From assembly GCA_030512295.1 (NCBI GenBank), contig JAULSR010000007.1:1450501-1514500 (forward strand): a DNA stretch of 64,000 nucleotides, written 5' to 3'. Shown here one piece after another: positions 1 through 10,379 of this stretch. Within the stretch, counting starts at the first letter, position 1. Every line of letters starts with the position of its first letter. The position numbers were made by a program, and so were the translations under genes. Under the pieces are notes generated by a model. The model saw only the letters and a list, made by a program, of their open reading frames with translations, did no database searches and was not told the origin of the DNA. The stretch is from Bombardia bombarda (taxonomy: Eukaryota > Ascomycota > Sordariomycetes > Sordariales > Lasiosphaeriaceae).

Positions 1-36
1 TCACGCTGTTGAGATCAGAACTGACCTATTGTAAAG

Positions 37-859
37 ATATCTCCACGCCCTAATCGAAGCTCTGAAAATCGCCTTTTCCGACGGCAGTTGGTTCATCACG
101 GACCCCCATAGCTCAGAACCAGTCACGACGCAATCCCTCATCTCAGACGAATATCTCTCCTCCCGGGCAAAGCTCTTCTCCCCGTCCACAGTAACAACCG
201 ACCTGACCCCCGGCTCACCAGCCCATAAAACCAGCGACACCGTCTACCTCGCGGTGACCGACCCCGAAGGCAACGCCTGCTCCTTCGTCAACAGCGTTGC
301 CGACACCTTTGGCAGCCGCATCGTGCCCGCCGGCACAGGGTTTGTCCTCCAGAATCGTGGAGCGGGCTTCCACCTCAACCCGGCGCATCCAAATGCCTAC
401 GCGCCCAACAAGCGTCCGTACAACACCATCATTCCAGCTATGGTCACGAATGCCAGCGACGGGAGTCTGAACACAGTCCTGGGCGTCATGGGCGGAGCCA
501 TGCAGCCGCAGGGCCACGTCCAGGTGCTGCTGAACATGGTCATGTTTGGGATGAACCCCCAGGAGGCGCTGGACGCGCCGAGAGTGTGCATCGGCGTGGC
601 ACTTCCTGGGAAGAGCACGGATCCTGGGAAGAAGGTGGATAGGACTGTGTATGTGGAGGAGGGCATTGCCGAGAAGACGGTGAGGGGGTTGGAGGGGATG
701 GGGCATGAGGTGAAGAGGGTGGAGGACTGGAACAGGGCTTTGTTTGGACGGGGGCAGGTGATTCGGGTGAAGACGGGCGAGGTTGAGGGAGTTAAGGAGA
801 GGGTGTACTCGGCCGGAAGTGATGGGAGGGGTGATGGAGCTGCTGTGGCCATGATTTGA
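37..859 (+). CDS. gamma-glutamyltransferase family protein, 3' part (partial at 5' end)
   Basis: Ntn-hydrolase of the gamma-glutamyltranspeptidase family, which cleaves or transfers the gamma-glutamyl group of glutathione-type substrates. The reading frame matches the family: LIEALKIAFSDG at the start of the exon, then SDTVYLAVTD with the likely nucleophile Thr at bases 239-241, then GNACSFVNS, GTGFVLQNRGAGF and the GGAMQPQGHVQVLLNM block near the C-terminus. This resembles the ywrD-like branch, where the residues after the nucleophile differ from the classical TTHY. The exon appears to begin at base 37: CTGAC (21-25) looks like a branch site and AG (35-36) an acceptor, and a TAA sits in frame just before. 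The large subunit and the start codon lie outside the window. The stop is TGA at 857-859. The frame is intact throughout. Confidence 0.9.
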
Positions 860-1366
860 GGGGGCCTGAAGGTGAAGTCTCCCTGATTTCCATACCTCGG
901 TGTTATTGGAGGTCCCGAACGAATCATGGGATGTGTTACACTCGCATTAAAATGACATATTTTTGACATTAAACAACTGACCGTCCCGTCGGCTATATCA
1001 CGGGCAACGCCGTTCTGGGAACTTCGATTCCGAAGTTTGCGTCGAGGCCGCAAGAGGACTTTCATCCCAAAATCTATCTCAGGTCATTTCGGTTCCGAGG
1101 TCATTCTGGTCTGAGGGACTCTGGCAGGTCTCCCATTAGCATCTCCAGAAGGACTGACAAGTCAACTGACTCATCGGTCCAAAGTTTTTGCGTCCGGGTT
1201 TCCTGGCTATTTATTTACATTCGTCCATGTCGCCTGGTCATGTCCACGGTCTCTCTCTACACAGCACACCACGAAGCAATTACAAGTACTCCTCCCCTGC
1301 TTTCACTACCCAACTTCAGCGTCACTACCAACAACCCGACCGCCACAGACGGCCTTTACCAACAAC
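860..1366. other. intergenic, upstream of the secreted-protein gene
   Basis: I see no gene here. It holds the 3' flank of the gamma-glutamyltransferase gene and the presumed promoter and 5' UTR of the next gene. Short frames in it have no coding character. Confidence 0.4.
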
Positions 1367-2014
1367 ATGATCGCCACGCTCCTTCTTGCCATCTTTCTTG
1401 GCGTTCTTGTGGACTTTACCAGCGCCGCCGGTTACCCGCCACACTTCCCCATCCGCCACCCTAGCCTCAGCATCCTTGATGCACGCACCCATCCTGAACC
1501 AGGACAGGTCTTGTGAGTGAAGCTGCCTCTTTACTTTGCCCGTGCATCGACACCTTAGTCTCTGCTCTTGTTGCTAACGAGAAGCACCTGCCGCTTCTCC
1601 CTTGAGCTGGCCTACTCCGACGATGGTACCCATGCCGTCTGCAATATTTCCTTTCCCTCGTCCGCCGCACAGAATGCAGGCTTTTTCGGTAATACTATGC
1701 CTACGGAATATCCATGCGAACATTCGTGCGGCGACGCGTCGTGTCCGGTATCTTTCGGATGGACCCAGGACAATTCCACGGCCGACTTAAACCTGTACTT
1801 CGACGTGTACACGACCCTTGACGATAGCCTGTATATGCGCACCATCGTATCGTACAGGATTCCGTCCTGGAACATTGCCATTTCGACGGCCGGCACGGGA
1901 GACCAAACTTTGCAGACGTATATGGGTCCACAACAAGTGATGGCAACAACATTTGAGGTTGCAGATGTGTGTACGACTGACGGGACGCACTGTTTGATGT
2001 TGGGGGGCTACTAG
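1367..2014 (+). CDS. small cysteine-rich secreted protein, unknown function (1 intron)
   Basis: Not a family I recognise. Model: exon 1367-1512, intron 1513-1584 (GTGAGT donor, GCTAAC branch site at 1572-1577, acceptor at 1581 or 1584), exon 1585-2014, giving about 191 residues. The N-terminus is a textbook signal peptide: a hydrophobic core MIATLLLAIFLGVLVDF followed by small residues TSAAG, so cleavage near residue 22 is likely. The mature part has seven Cys (in TCRF, VCNI, PCEHSCGDASC, DVC and THC), suggesting disulfides, with aromatic beta-type segments between. Exon 1 read alone stops at the splice site, so the intron is needed to join the signal peptide to the Cys-rich domain, which supports the model. 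Size, secretion and Cys content fit an effector-like or cell-surface protein, but that is inference. Confidence 0.6.
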
Positions 2015-3183
2015 GCCTGGTGGCTGGAAAGATTTCATGCTCATTGGGAAGCTAAAGGGTGTTTGGTGTCGCAAGGATGATATCCATGCCAGGGAGGCAC
2101 CGCGCGATAAAATGCGTGGACTACATGCCACTTCCTACAGGTAGACAGACACAATCACCTCCTTCTGGGAGCTGGGAGTTACTAGTATTAAGAAAGATTT
2201 TGCCCTTTCAAAATCGTTGCTCCTCAAGACTTTTCTTTCTGTTCAATACCTGAGCTAATCGTGACTCATGGTAGGTCTACCAAAGCCGACCACGGATGTC
2301 TCAATCATTACATCTGAAATAATATTGGTGACAAAAGTTATACCCGTTCGACAAAGCTCCTATACAGGTCACCCACACAAAAATCCGGTAACAATGAAGA
2401 CGCACTTATGACCCTAAAATAAATAGGAATGTTCAACAAAAGGGTGGAGCGCCATGAGTCCAGAGCATGCAGGTGGAGTCTTGAACGACAAAAGGGGGCA
2501 AATAACATACAACACCAGGGATTCGTTGGTCGTCACCGACCCAGCACTAGTCTGGCACTCACTTGCTTTCTTAGGGCAGAGCGAACGGGATGCCGAGTTC
2601 TCAAGTGGGTATGGTCGTATGTGATGGGATAGGGAGAATATTTAAATATTTTACTTTTATGCAGAGTTGGCCCTTGTGCGTTGGAGAGTTGGTCTCCTCA
2701 GCCATACCACGAAATTTTGTTAAAGAGGGCCACCTCCCGCAGCGCCTGTCTGTCTATCTAGAGTCAACGTGATCCATTGCCGCTGTCCGCTATTATATCT
2801 AGCTATGTCACTCTGTAAAGCTTTAATCGGATAAATGCTAGTGGCCCACCCGGCTTGATGAACCCGGCCCTCATCACCCGGGCACACTTACGTCCGAATC
2901 TAGGGTAAGCTGAGCCTGAATGTCGAAAGTACTTTAGTTGCGTACGTAAAGCAGGCTCTTACATAACATTGTGAGGGGTATCGATGTACAATGTGGGACA
3001 GGCCGAAAATAAACGACCTCAATCAAATCTGATTGAATACATGTACACTCCAGCGTCATGTGCGCTAGGAAGATACATGCACCACACAGTCCACATTCCT
3101 ATGCGTTCTTTCCAACGTGTTCATTTCCAGGCGACATAAAATAGGGGATCTTCAGCTCCTGAATCCATGGAAATGTGACGCAG
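2015..3183. other. intergenic, no gene recognised
   Basis: About 1.2 kb with only short frames of no coding character. No repeat, tRNA or transposon signature was recognised. Confidence 0.4.
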
Positions 3184-3733
3184 TATGCTCAAACGCACCA
3201 TCCATTGTCAGGTATTCAATGACTGCTCCATCTTTCTGCACGAATATCAATCACCGACGTGCTGAGCTGTAGCAGTTGCCACCTATCCCACCGACAGCAT
3301 GACGATCTCTTCTTTCAAGCTGCATTTACCTTCATAGCACGAATCGCAGCAAGGTCAGCAATGCAACAGAGGCCACAGGAGGAAGTCGCAAACTCATAAC
3401 GATGTTAGACACCATTTTTCTGTTCAGTGGCTTGCCAGATGCACTGTTGACATCTTCACACGCAGGAACAAATCAGCTTCCTTCTCAACCATCCGCCATT
3501 TCTCGATCAAAGTCAACGTCAGTGCCGCGCTTTCCGGCGATGAGAACGAGTTGCTCAACGGCATCTGGATCGGTCTGTTAAGCGTGGAGACATTGATGGT
3601 GGTGGGAGTTGCCGTCACCAGTCTCGTCAAGGCCATCGTTTCCAGATTCAGGCAGCGGCAGCAGCAGAAGAAGCAGGAACACTCCATGGATCCTTACTTG
3701 TACCTCCCTCAGCACCAATGTTGCTGCTATTAG
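3184..3733 (+). CDS. possible small membrane protein (speculative gene model)
   Basis: A frame is open from just after a TAG (3331-3333) to a TAG at 3731-3733. It contains a hydrophobic stretch, GLLSVETLMVVGVAVTSLV, followed by a basic Gln-rich tail and a CCCY end. No ATG starts this frame directly. A GT-AG intron from about 3211 to 3333 would join a short exon starting at ATG 3184 (MLKRTIHCQ) to it in phase 0. An antisense frame of similar length covers part of the same DNA. I do not recognise a family. Treat the model as a hypothesis. Confidence 0.22.
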
Positions 3734-3847
3734 CTCCCGGCAATAAACCGGATACTATCGAAGCTAACTACAATGGAAATACAAGAATATGGAAGGACCG
3801 TCTTATATAGAAAGATATATCGATGGGACTTTGCGAATTCCGTGGGT

Positions 3848-3898
3848 GTGTGGTTGTTTGGTGATAAAATCCACTGTGAGTGTGGGCGTGGCCCACAC
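3848..3898 (+). other. tRNA-Gly-like 5' fragment followed by a perfect hairpin
   Basis: About 100 bases upstream of the tRNA-Gly gene, roughly 28 bases (3848-3876) resemble the D-arm region of that tRNA, sharing TGGTT, TGGT and AAAATCCA with small indels. Right after it, 3880-3898 forms an 8-bp perfect stem (GTGTGGGC / GCCCACAC) with a 3-base loop. No anticodon arm or T arm can be built, so it is at most a relic. Confidence 0.3.
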
Positions 3899-3951
3899 AG
3901 TTGCCATGTAAGGGGTTATGGGCCACCGTTCTGTCATCCAATAACATCTAA

Positions 3952-4022
3952 GCATCAGTGGTTTAGTGGTAAAATCCATCGTTGCCATCGATGGGCCCCG
4001 TGTTCGATTCACGGCTGATGCA
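3952..4022 (+). tRNA. tRNA-Gly(GCC): tRNA-Gly (anticodon GCC)
   Basis: This 71-base gene folds into a complete cloverleaf. The acceptor stem GCATCAG pairs with CTGATGC, followed by discriminator A. The D-arm contains GGTTTAGTGGT (A box). The anticodon stem CATCG/CGATG encloses loop TTGCCAT with anticodon GCC. The T arm CCGTG-TTCGATT-CACGG is the B box. There is no intron. A T6 tract ten bases downstream serves as the pol III terminator. Confidence 0.97.
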
Positions 4023-4031
4023 TCTGATTTC

Positions 4032-4037
4032 TTTTTT
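4032..4037 (+). terminator. RNA polymerase III T6 terminator of tRNA-Gly
   Basis: Six consecutive T on the coding strand, ten bases after the end of the tRNA-Gly gene, the usual pol III stop signal. Confidence 0.8.
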
Positions 4038-4274
4038 AATGTTGATTCTTTTCACTTTTCTTTTTCCTTTTTCTTAGCATTTGATGTTATTTCTTTCTCA
4101 CTGCTATTTTCAACCTCAAGAAGCTGCAATGCACTTCATTATCTTGTGTACCTTAGGTAATCTGTGTTCTTATACCTCCTCTTTTGCCTTTGCCTCTCTA
4201 GCCGCATACCCCCTATTCTTAATCCGCATAATATCAATGCAAGTCTTTCTGTTTATCGTCATCATCTTCTGCTC

Positions 4275-5055
4275 CTAAGGTGAACTACCTGTCTGGGTGG
4301 TGGTTGATGGTTGGTAGTGTTTCTGTACTTTGTCTCTAATCTGCTTCCACAGCATCAAGAGACCAAAGTAATCAGCAATATGAGGTATGGTTTCAATCAG
4401 AGACCTGGGGTGGTGTTGATGGCGGTCTTGGTAATATTGCCCGACAACCAGGAGGAGGCCTTGGTAATATGTCCCTGTAGCGCCCCCCAAGCGTTCTATC
4501 GAATATCATAGAGTCATTCGATGGACGTATTGCCTTCTTACTACCAGCTTCCTTATCAACAAGCCCTTTCTTGATGCAGGCCGGGAGGAGCTGCCATATT
4601 TCTCGTTCTTTCAATTTTCTTTCAAAAGAACAAGGAGATAATGGTAGCTCCTGTCGTGTCAGTGGTGAATTTGCTTGCAGTCGTGGTTGTTGCTGCTGGA
4701 CGAATTTTGGTGAGTAGCAGTCACGGTTCTGGGCCTGAATCTGACCAGACGTACCTGCGAGAGGCTGGCCGGGGTTGTTATGATTGTGTTCTTGGTACAT
4801 GCTGTCATGAGGCAGGTTGGCTTGAGCTTGTTGCTGGCTCTCAGTGCTGCTTAGAGAGTCGTTAATGAGAGTGGACTGTGAAGTGAACGTGCTCTTGGCT
4901 TTTGCATCTTCTAGAACCAGAAGATACTCGCAAGGCAGGTCCATTGTCAGCTGTTGGAAGCACTCTTCCCAGAAAACTTCATCGATTGGCTCTATTGTTT
5001 CCGGTTGTTCGCCAGCGATGAGAGGATCGGCTGTGTGATTGTTTTGGATGTCCAT
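4275..5055 (-). CDS. hypothetical Gln-rich protein, possibly frameshifted
   Basis: The frame starting at ATG 5055 runs 220 codons to 4393. It is rich in Gln, Asn and Ser, with an acidic N-terminus (FWEECFQQLTMDLPCEYLLV) and a more structured part (ERKLKEREIWQLLPACIKKG). I do not recognise a family. At the C-run 4483-4488 (six G on the coding strand) a shift would join a coding-like tail ending at 4275 that contains SLIETIPHIADYFGLLMLW and KQIRDKVQKHY; the published frame instead gives a Pro/Arg-rich end. The same frame is also open upstream to 5379, interrupted only by TAA at 5065-5067. So the gene may be longer at both ends, or may be decayed. Confidence 0.35.
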
Positions 5056-6509
5056 CCTGTTGAATTAGCGGCATTTGTGGATGATGTGGGATGGGACAGG
5101 TAAAACTATTGTAGGATTAGCTACGTCATAGAAGGGATTGTTGTCAGTATCATAGTTTAAATAGGCACCTGATTGCATGTATCTCTTACTATTCTGTTTC
5201 TTGGTAGATTTGGTTGCTAGTATGTTGAAGGTCTCGTGACAGCGACTTCCATAGGCCTTGTGATGGAGAGTGCTACCATGACTATGATCAATATTTTCTT
5301 TCTTTCTTAAATAGAGTTCGTGTGATTTAGATCGGGTTTCTGATGAGCAACTTGGGTGTTTAAATGATTCTTGTGTCACAATCTTACCCTACAGGATTTG
5401 ACCTTTTAATGCTGTTATTGGTGGTAAGACCCTTCTGTCGCAACTGTGACTAACTGCTCTTGATAGTCTTAGCCGAGACAAAACGCAAGTAGCCCGAGAA
5501 CAGCGCTTCTTAAGCTTCTCTTCTTTTTTACTACCTGCCTACCGTATCTAAGGTAGAGAATGAGTCAAAAAGTCTAGCCCCTCCCCAATCATCATCGGTT
5601 CCTCATTTTACACACTCACCTCTTGTGGGGTTCTCGGAATCCGCATCCCTTACTAAAGGCACCTCGGGTGATCAGCTATTGAAGAACCATCACCTACCTC
5701 GATAAGATGGTAAGTTAAGACACTAACAAACCCACCCACGGGGGCCCTCCCTCCCAAGGCGCCATCGCCACCCGCCAATTCTCCTCCATCATCCTCGTCA
5801 TTCTCCTCTACACCGCCGCGGGGTGGGGGAGGAGACGGCAGAGGTGGTGAGTCGGGTATGTGTCATGCGGTTGGGGGCGGATTAGGGATATTCATAAGGG
5901 AGGAAAGTAGGGGATTATTTATTAGCTTGATTAGGAGAATTGGTTGGATGCCAGACAAAGGCATGGCAAGCAGAGACCTGTAAGACTGACACTGATACAA
6001 CCTATGGGGGATAAGGAGGGCATTGGTGGGAAAAGGGAAAGGGTGCTATGGATGTTTATGAAGTCAAAATATGATCTGGGTAATAATAGGGAGGCGTCCC
6101 TCCAGTCCATTTCTGGGATCAGAGTTGGAGTATTTGTTTCCTGTTCTGGTTTATTGTTTTAAGCATGGTGGATTAATCCATACCTATTTGGATTTGGGAC
6201 GCTTGGGATTGTATGGCAAAACAGGGAGGAGTTTGAAGTCATATCATTGTATCCCCGCAACACAGCACCCATTATCATAGAAAGGGAACATCTAATTGGC
6301 GTTAACATACTATTTTTAGCTTTTTGTACACGTACAATAATGTACCAAGGGCGACGGGATTGTCGACAGAGCGTTCCTCTACTCGTGTGTCTTGAAAAGC
6401 TCGAATGAATCTCTTCTTTGATTGTGTTCCTAGCAAGTCTTTTTAGACTTCCATGCCATATATAACGAGATAGTCCATAGATGAGAATGTAAGGTAGGTA
6501 GGCGTATAT
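5056..6509. other. intergenic, 1.45 kb, no firm gene
   Basis: It holds the upstream open frame 5065-5379 (minus strand) mentioned for the previous gene. It also holds a curious ATG (5707-5709) followed at once by a perfect GTAAGT donor and an ACTAAC branch-like site. Otherwise there are only short frames. Confidence 0.35.
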
Positions 6510-7091
6510 TTAGTTCCCACTAGGCGGCAACCCCGAATTCGTGCCCAGATCCTCCTTCAGCTCCTCCCCGCCAACCGTCAGCGGCTCGCAGTCCTGCAGC
6601 ACAAAAATCATGCGCGCCCACTCCGTCTTGCTCTTGTTCACCCACTGGTGCTGCGTCGCCCGCTGCACCGCCACGTCCCCCCTCTTGAGCGGGTGCACCT
6701 CGCCGCTGTCCAGCACCATGTCGATGTTGCCCTCGAGCACGATGCCGTAGTCCAGGCTCTGGGTGCGGTGCATGCCGCAGGCGTAGCCGGGCGCGAAGTC
6801 GACGGCGCGCAGGACGGTGCCCCGCGGGTTCACCAGGCCGAGCTTGCCCGACGAGATGGTCTCTTGGTACTCGGCGACGTCGACGTCGTTGTTGAGGTTG
6901 GGCGGGAACTTGGAGGTGGTGTAGGCGACGCTGAAGGCGAGGTTGTCGTTGTCGAAGGGGGCCCAGGCGAAGTCGGCGTGCGAGTGCACGATGGCTTTGC
7001 CCTCGGGGTTGTGGCCGGTGATGTAGCGGTGGAGTTGGGGGAGGTTGGAGCCGTGGGCGTTGGCGGAGGAGGTGCTCGAGGCGTCGCCCAT
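6510..7091 (-). CDS. cupin-domain protein
   Basis: A single-exon 193-residue protein with a conserved beta-barrel (cupin) region at about residues 75-175. The block around GYACGMHRTQSLDYGIVLEG supplies the first cupin motif (G-x-x-H with a following Asp/Gly pattern), and the GDVAVQRATQHQWVN block the second, with a His that could bind metal. No signal peptide is visible, so a cytosolic location is likely. Small fungal cupins of this type occur as stand-alone proteins or near biosynthetic genes; no such cluster is seen here, so the substrate is unknown. The start ATG at 7091 is the first in frame, and the reading frame is intact. Confidence 0.85.
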   Translation of the reverse strand: MGDASSTSSANAHGSNLPQLHRYITGHNPEGKAIVHSHADFAWAPFDNDNLAFSVAYTTSKFPPNLNNDVDVAEYQETISSGKLGLVNPRGTVLRAVDFAPGYACGMHRTQSLDYGIVLEGNIDMVLDSGEVHPLKRGDVAVQRATQHQWVNKSKTEWARMIFVLQDCEPLTVGGEELKEDLGTNSGLPPSGN

Positions 7092-8381
7092 TGTTGCGGG
7101 TTGGGGTTGTTTGTTTGATTGGGGTGGGGGAGTTTTCGAACTTGGAGTAGCAGGAAGCTAGGATAAGGTGGTGGTTATGAGGGTAAGGGAAGGGGAAAGC
7201 AGGTAAGAACACAAGGACCCGAGCAGGAGACAGTCAGTTGTTGTACGATATATGTATTATTCCCGTGGATGGAGGGCTTCGGGGACTCAACCAGCTACCT
7301 ACATGGGCGAGCTCCGAGTCTGGGTCGACACTTCCATGTACTCCGTGCTGCAGCTGCACCCCCTCACCCCTATGCGGACATTTGGAGAAGGCGGACGGGA
7401 GCCGGGAACCCCACTGGCAGTCCGTTGACTCCGTGTAACTCGTCCCCGCTTTTACGCATGTCAGGTCGCTGAAAATGCTAAAGACATAGGGTAGAAACCG
7501 AACATTCTTGGCTCGGCTTGGAGCTTTGAATGTCTCTGAGTAAGAAAATATGCCGACATAACCGAACTGCAGGTGCACATGTGCATCTCGCCGAACAAAA
7601 CTTCATTGCGACATAGAATTTTAGGTTTAATGATCGAAGAAATTAACATTTCATGTCCTACATACAAGCAGTCAGTAGGCAATTAAGTGGCGAACACGCT
7701 TAATGTTTCATGCAACATGCAATACAAGGTACTAAAAGCATGTTATCCCGTGGCTGACTTTGTAGGCTGTCGGCTGGAGCCCGTTGTCGGACGAAGATTG
7801 GCGGGGATGGAAAATTCGCCGACATGACGCTGCCTAACCCCCACGTTCGGCGGTGATGGTGTCACAGAGGAGAACGGCAACGGAGGTCTTGATGATAGAC
7901 ATGTACCGAGCGCTATTGCATGTCTTTGGTGGCATCAGTACTGTGGCTTTTAAGCTTCTGCCCGAAAGTTTAAACTTTCCTCACAACCAAGACTTCTCCG
8001 GTTGCGTGGGACCTTGAGCCGTTCCGGCCGTAATTCCTCCACTGTCTGTTTGAGACGGGATCCAGTGTCCCACGTGGTGCATAGGGGTAATGTATCTCAC
8101 GAGGAGATATATGCATCATAGAAAGGATTCAACCTAGTAAATGAGAATGTTGAGATACCTTACCTCTGTTTCGAAACGAACAGACGGATGGATGACTGTG
8201 GTTAGCTGGTGACGTCACCCACCGAGCTTCCTAGCCAACCACCAACCACCAAGCCAACAAAAGCCCACATTACTGGTCGCGACTTCCTCCTCAAATGGAA
8301 GTCGAATCGAAATGATAAAAAACTCTTTCAGCACCAGAAAAAATTGAGTGGGGCATTCGCGACACCACAAGAAACGTCGCC
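7092..8381. other. intergenic between divergent cupin and NAPE-PLD-like genes
   Basis: About 1.3 kb separate two divergently transcribed genes, so both promoters should lie here. I see no gene or repeat in it. Confidence 0.4.
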
Positions 8382-9953
8382 ATGGCCACAGCAATGCTCG
8401 ACATGCAAGTCCATCCCAACAAGCGGGACGTGAACGCGGCACCACTAGCCCATCACAAAAAGCCTACACCACCATGGTCCTGGCTCCCATCGTCCTTGGC
8501 AAAGGACGCTAAAGCTGGGTTCTGCAACCCATGGCCCAGCTGGCACAAGCCAACAAACGAAGAGGTCTGGAACAGTCTGCAGTGGGGAGACGACGATGAC
8601 CCTTGCATTGACCTCGCTGTACGACATCTGCCACAAGATGAAGGCAAAACATTCGTTGGCGGGCCCGTGAGCCAGAACCTGAGCCAGAACCTGAGCTGGA
8701 ACCGACCGAACTTTGATCTTGAAAGCAACCCACCGTCGTCAAACGCGGCCAGGGCTGCACGCTTGTTGAAGATTGAGCAGGCAGACCTTGACTTCAATCC
8801 AACATCTCCCAGCGTCGGGGCGAAGACGACCTGGCTCGGACACGCCGGCGTCCTTGTACAGCTCCCCCCTCCCAGCACAGATCGAGGTGTCCGACCTCTG
8901 CGCTGTCTCTTTGACCCTATCTTCTCAATGCGCTGCTCGCCCAACCAGTTTGTGGGGCCTCTCCGCTCATATCCACCCCCTTGCGCCGTTGAAGACCTAC
9001 CGCCTATCGATGTCGTCTTCATCAGCCACAACCACTACGACCATCTCGACTACGACACCATCAGCAAGATTTGGATGCACAACAAGGCTACTGTCCGGTT
9101 CTTTGTACCGCTAGGTAACAAAAGGACATTGGCTAGCTGGGACATCCCGGAGGACCGAATCGCAGAGCTGGACTGGTGGGAATCCGCCGACATGACTCCC
9201 CGAGGTGCCTTTAGGAAAGGTAGCCTCAAGATCTGGTGCACGCCCGCCCAACATAACAGTGGAAGACTCGGTAGGGATACCGAGGCTGATGCCACGCTCT
9301 GGTCGAGTTGGTATCTTGAGAATCAGACACCTAATGAACCGCCCTACAGAGTGTTCTTTGCCGGCGACACGGGCTATCAGTTTCATGGATCGCCAGATTG
9401 GCCACCTTCACCAAACAATCCCTCTCCAAATATCGAAGAGAAGTACCCCTGCTGCCCGGCCTTTGAAGAAATCAAAGTCAGGCTTGGCGCGCCGCACCTC
9501 CTTTTGTTGCCCGTTTCAGTCGGGGCAACTTACGCCTATCTGCGCAGCTTTAATCCTTTGCCTGAGAGTATGAACCCAATCCCACGGCACCGACCTGGCC
9601 TTACGGGCGCTGCTCACATGCCGCCGTGGGATGCTGTTCGAGTTTTGAAAGTCATGGCTGGCAAGGAGGGACATGTTGACGAGGTATCTACATCAACACG
9701 GGCCCGACCAGAAGATTCGGATGCCAAAAATCGACCGGATACAGTGGCCATAGCCATTCACTGGGGCACTTTCGTCACTGATCCCGTTGACGTGCTGAAA
9801 ACTCTCGGGGAAGTCGAATTCGCCTGTCAGCAGCAGGGCGTGCGCTTCGCAAGGTCATCCTCATGCATGAAGGAGGATAATGGTAGTAAACAAGGCGCTG
9901 ACAGGCGACTATACTTCCTGGCGCTCAATCATGGGCAGGGCGTGTATACTTGA
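8382..9953 (+). CDS. NAPE-PLD-like metallo-beta-lactamase-fold hydrolase
   Basis: A single-exon 523-residue protein of the N-acyl-phosphatidylethanolamine phospholipase D family, whose members release N-acylethanolamines from membrane phospholipids. Visible family marks: KTTWLGHAGVLVQ near residue 150, the metal-binding motif SHNHYDHLD at about 215-222, FFAGDTGYQ at about 327-333, and a C-terminal IAIHWGTFVT block with another metal-ligand His. The N-terminal 100 residues are less conserved. The start ATG at 8382 sits in a strong context (CGCCATGGCC), and the next Met lies only four codons later. No signal peptide is visible. Fungal genomes often have several paralogs, so the exact lipid substrate is uncertain. 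Confidence 0.9.
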   Translation: MATAMLDMQVHPNKRDVNAAPLAHHKKPTPPWSWLPSSLAKDAKAGFCNPWPSWHKPTNEEVWNSLQWGDDDDPCIDLAVRHLPQDEGKTFVGGPVSQNLSQNLSWNRPNFDLESNPPSSNAARAARLLKIEQADLDFNPTSPSVGAKTTWLGHAGVLVQLPPPSTDRGVRPLRCLFDPIFSMRCSPNQFVGPLRSYPPPCAVEDLPPIDVVFISHNHYDHLDYDTISKIWMHNKATVRFFVPLGNKRTLASWDIPEDRIAELDWWESADMTPRGAFRKGSLKIWCTPAQHNSGRLGRDTEADATLWSSWYLENQTPNEPPYRVFFAGDTGYQFHGSPDWPPSPNNPSPNIEEKYPCCPAFEEIKVRLGAPHLLLLPVSVGATYAYLRSFNPLPESMNPIPRHRPGLTGAAHMPPWDAVRVLKVMAGKEGHVDEVSTSTRARPEDSDAKNRPDTVAIAIHWGTFVTDPVDVLKTLGEVEFACQQQGVRFARSSSCMKEDNGSKQGADRRLYFLALNHGQGVYT

Positions 9954-10379
9954 GCATCGAATAGGCATGACTATATACGGTTAATTCTAGCGATTTGCTA
10001 TGGTAGAGGACAATCCAAGAGACCGGGGAGATTTTGGCACCACATTATTATGTTGGACAGCCGCTCTGAACAAGGATCGTCATGTGTTAAATGATATTCA
10101 AGAACGGCGGCGAATGCCTGGCCAATTGAAGCTTTGCAATTCGGCAAGAATAACTGCCAATCCTACCCCACCTAGGTACGTTCTTGATTGTCTCTGGCTG
10201 CCCGGCATGCTTTGGCCCCCAATTGCTGCGGCACTTCAGATCTCCTCAACATTCTTGGCGTTTCTAGCTGCGGCTCCTGCAATATCCCACTATCAATCGA
10301 CCTGTTGCCCACCAAAGCGACAGAGCCCTTGATTCAAGACGTGTTTATCCTGCTTTAATATATATTTTCGGTAGCGCAG
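9954..10379. other. intergenic, NAPE-PLD 3' flank and HET gene promoter
   Basis: A 110-codon frame at 10000-10332 lacks codon character and homology I recognise. The stretch is read as 3' UTR and promoter. Confidence 0.4.

Noticed and set aside
6520..7212. 230-codon frame overlapping the cupin gene
   Set aside because: Arg/Pro-rich shadow frame of the cupin gene.
10000..10332. 110-codon frame after the NAPE-PLD-like gene
   Set aside because: Lies in the expected 3' flank, with no domain or coding character.
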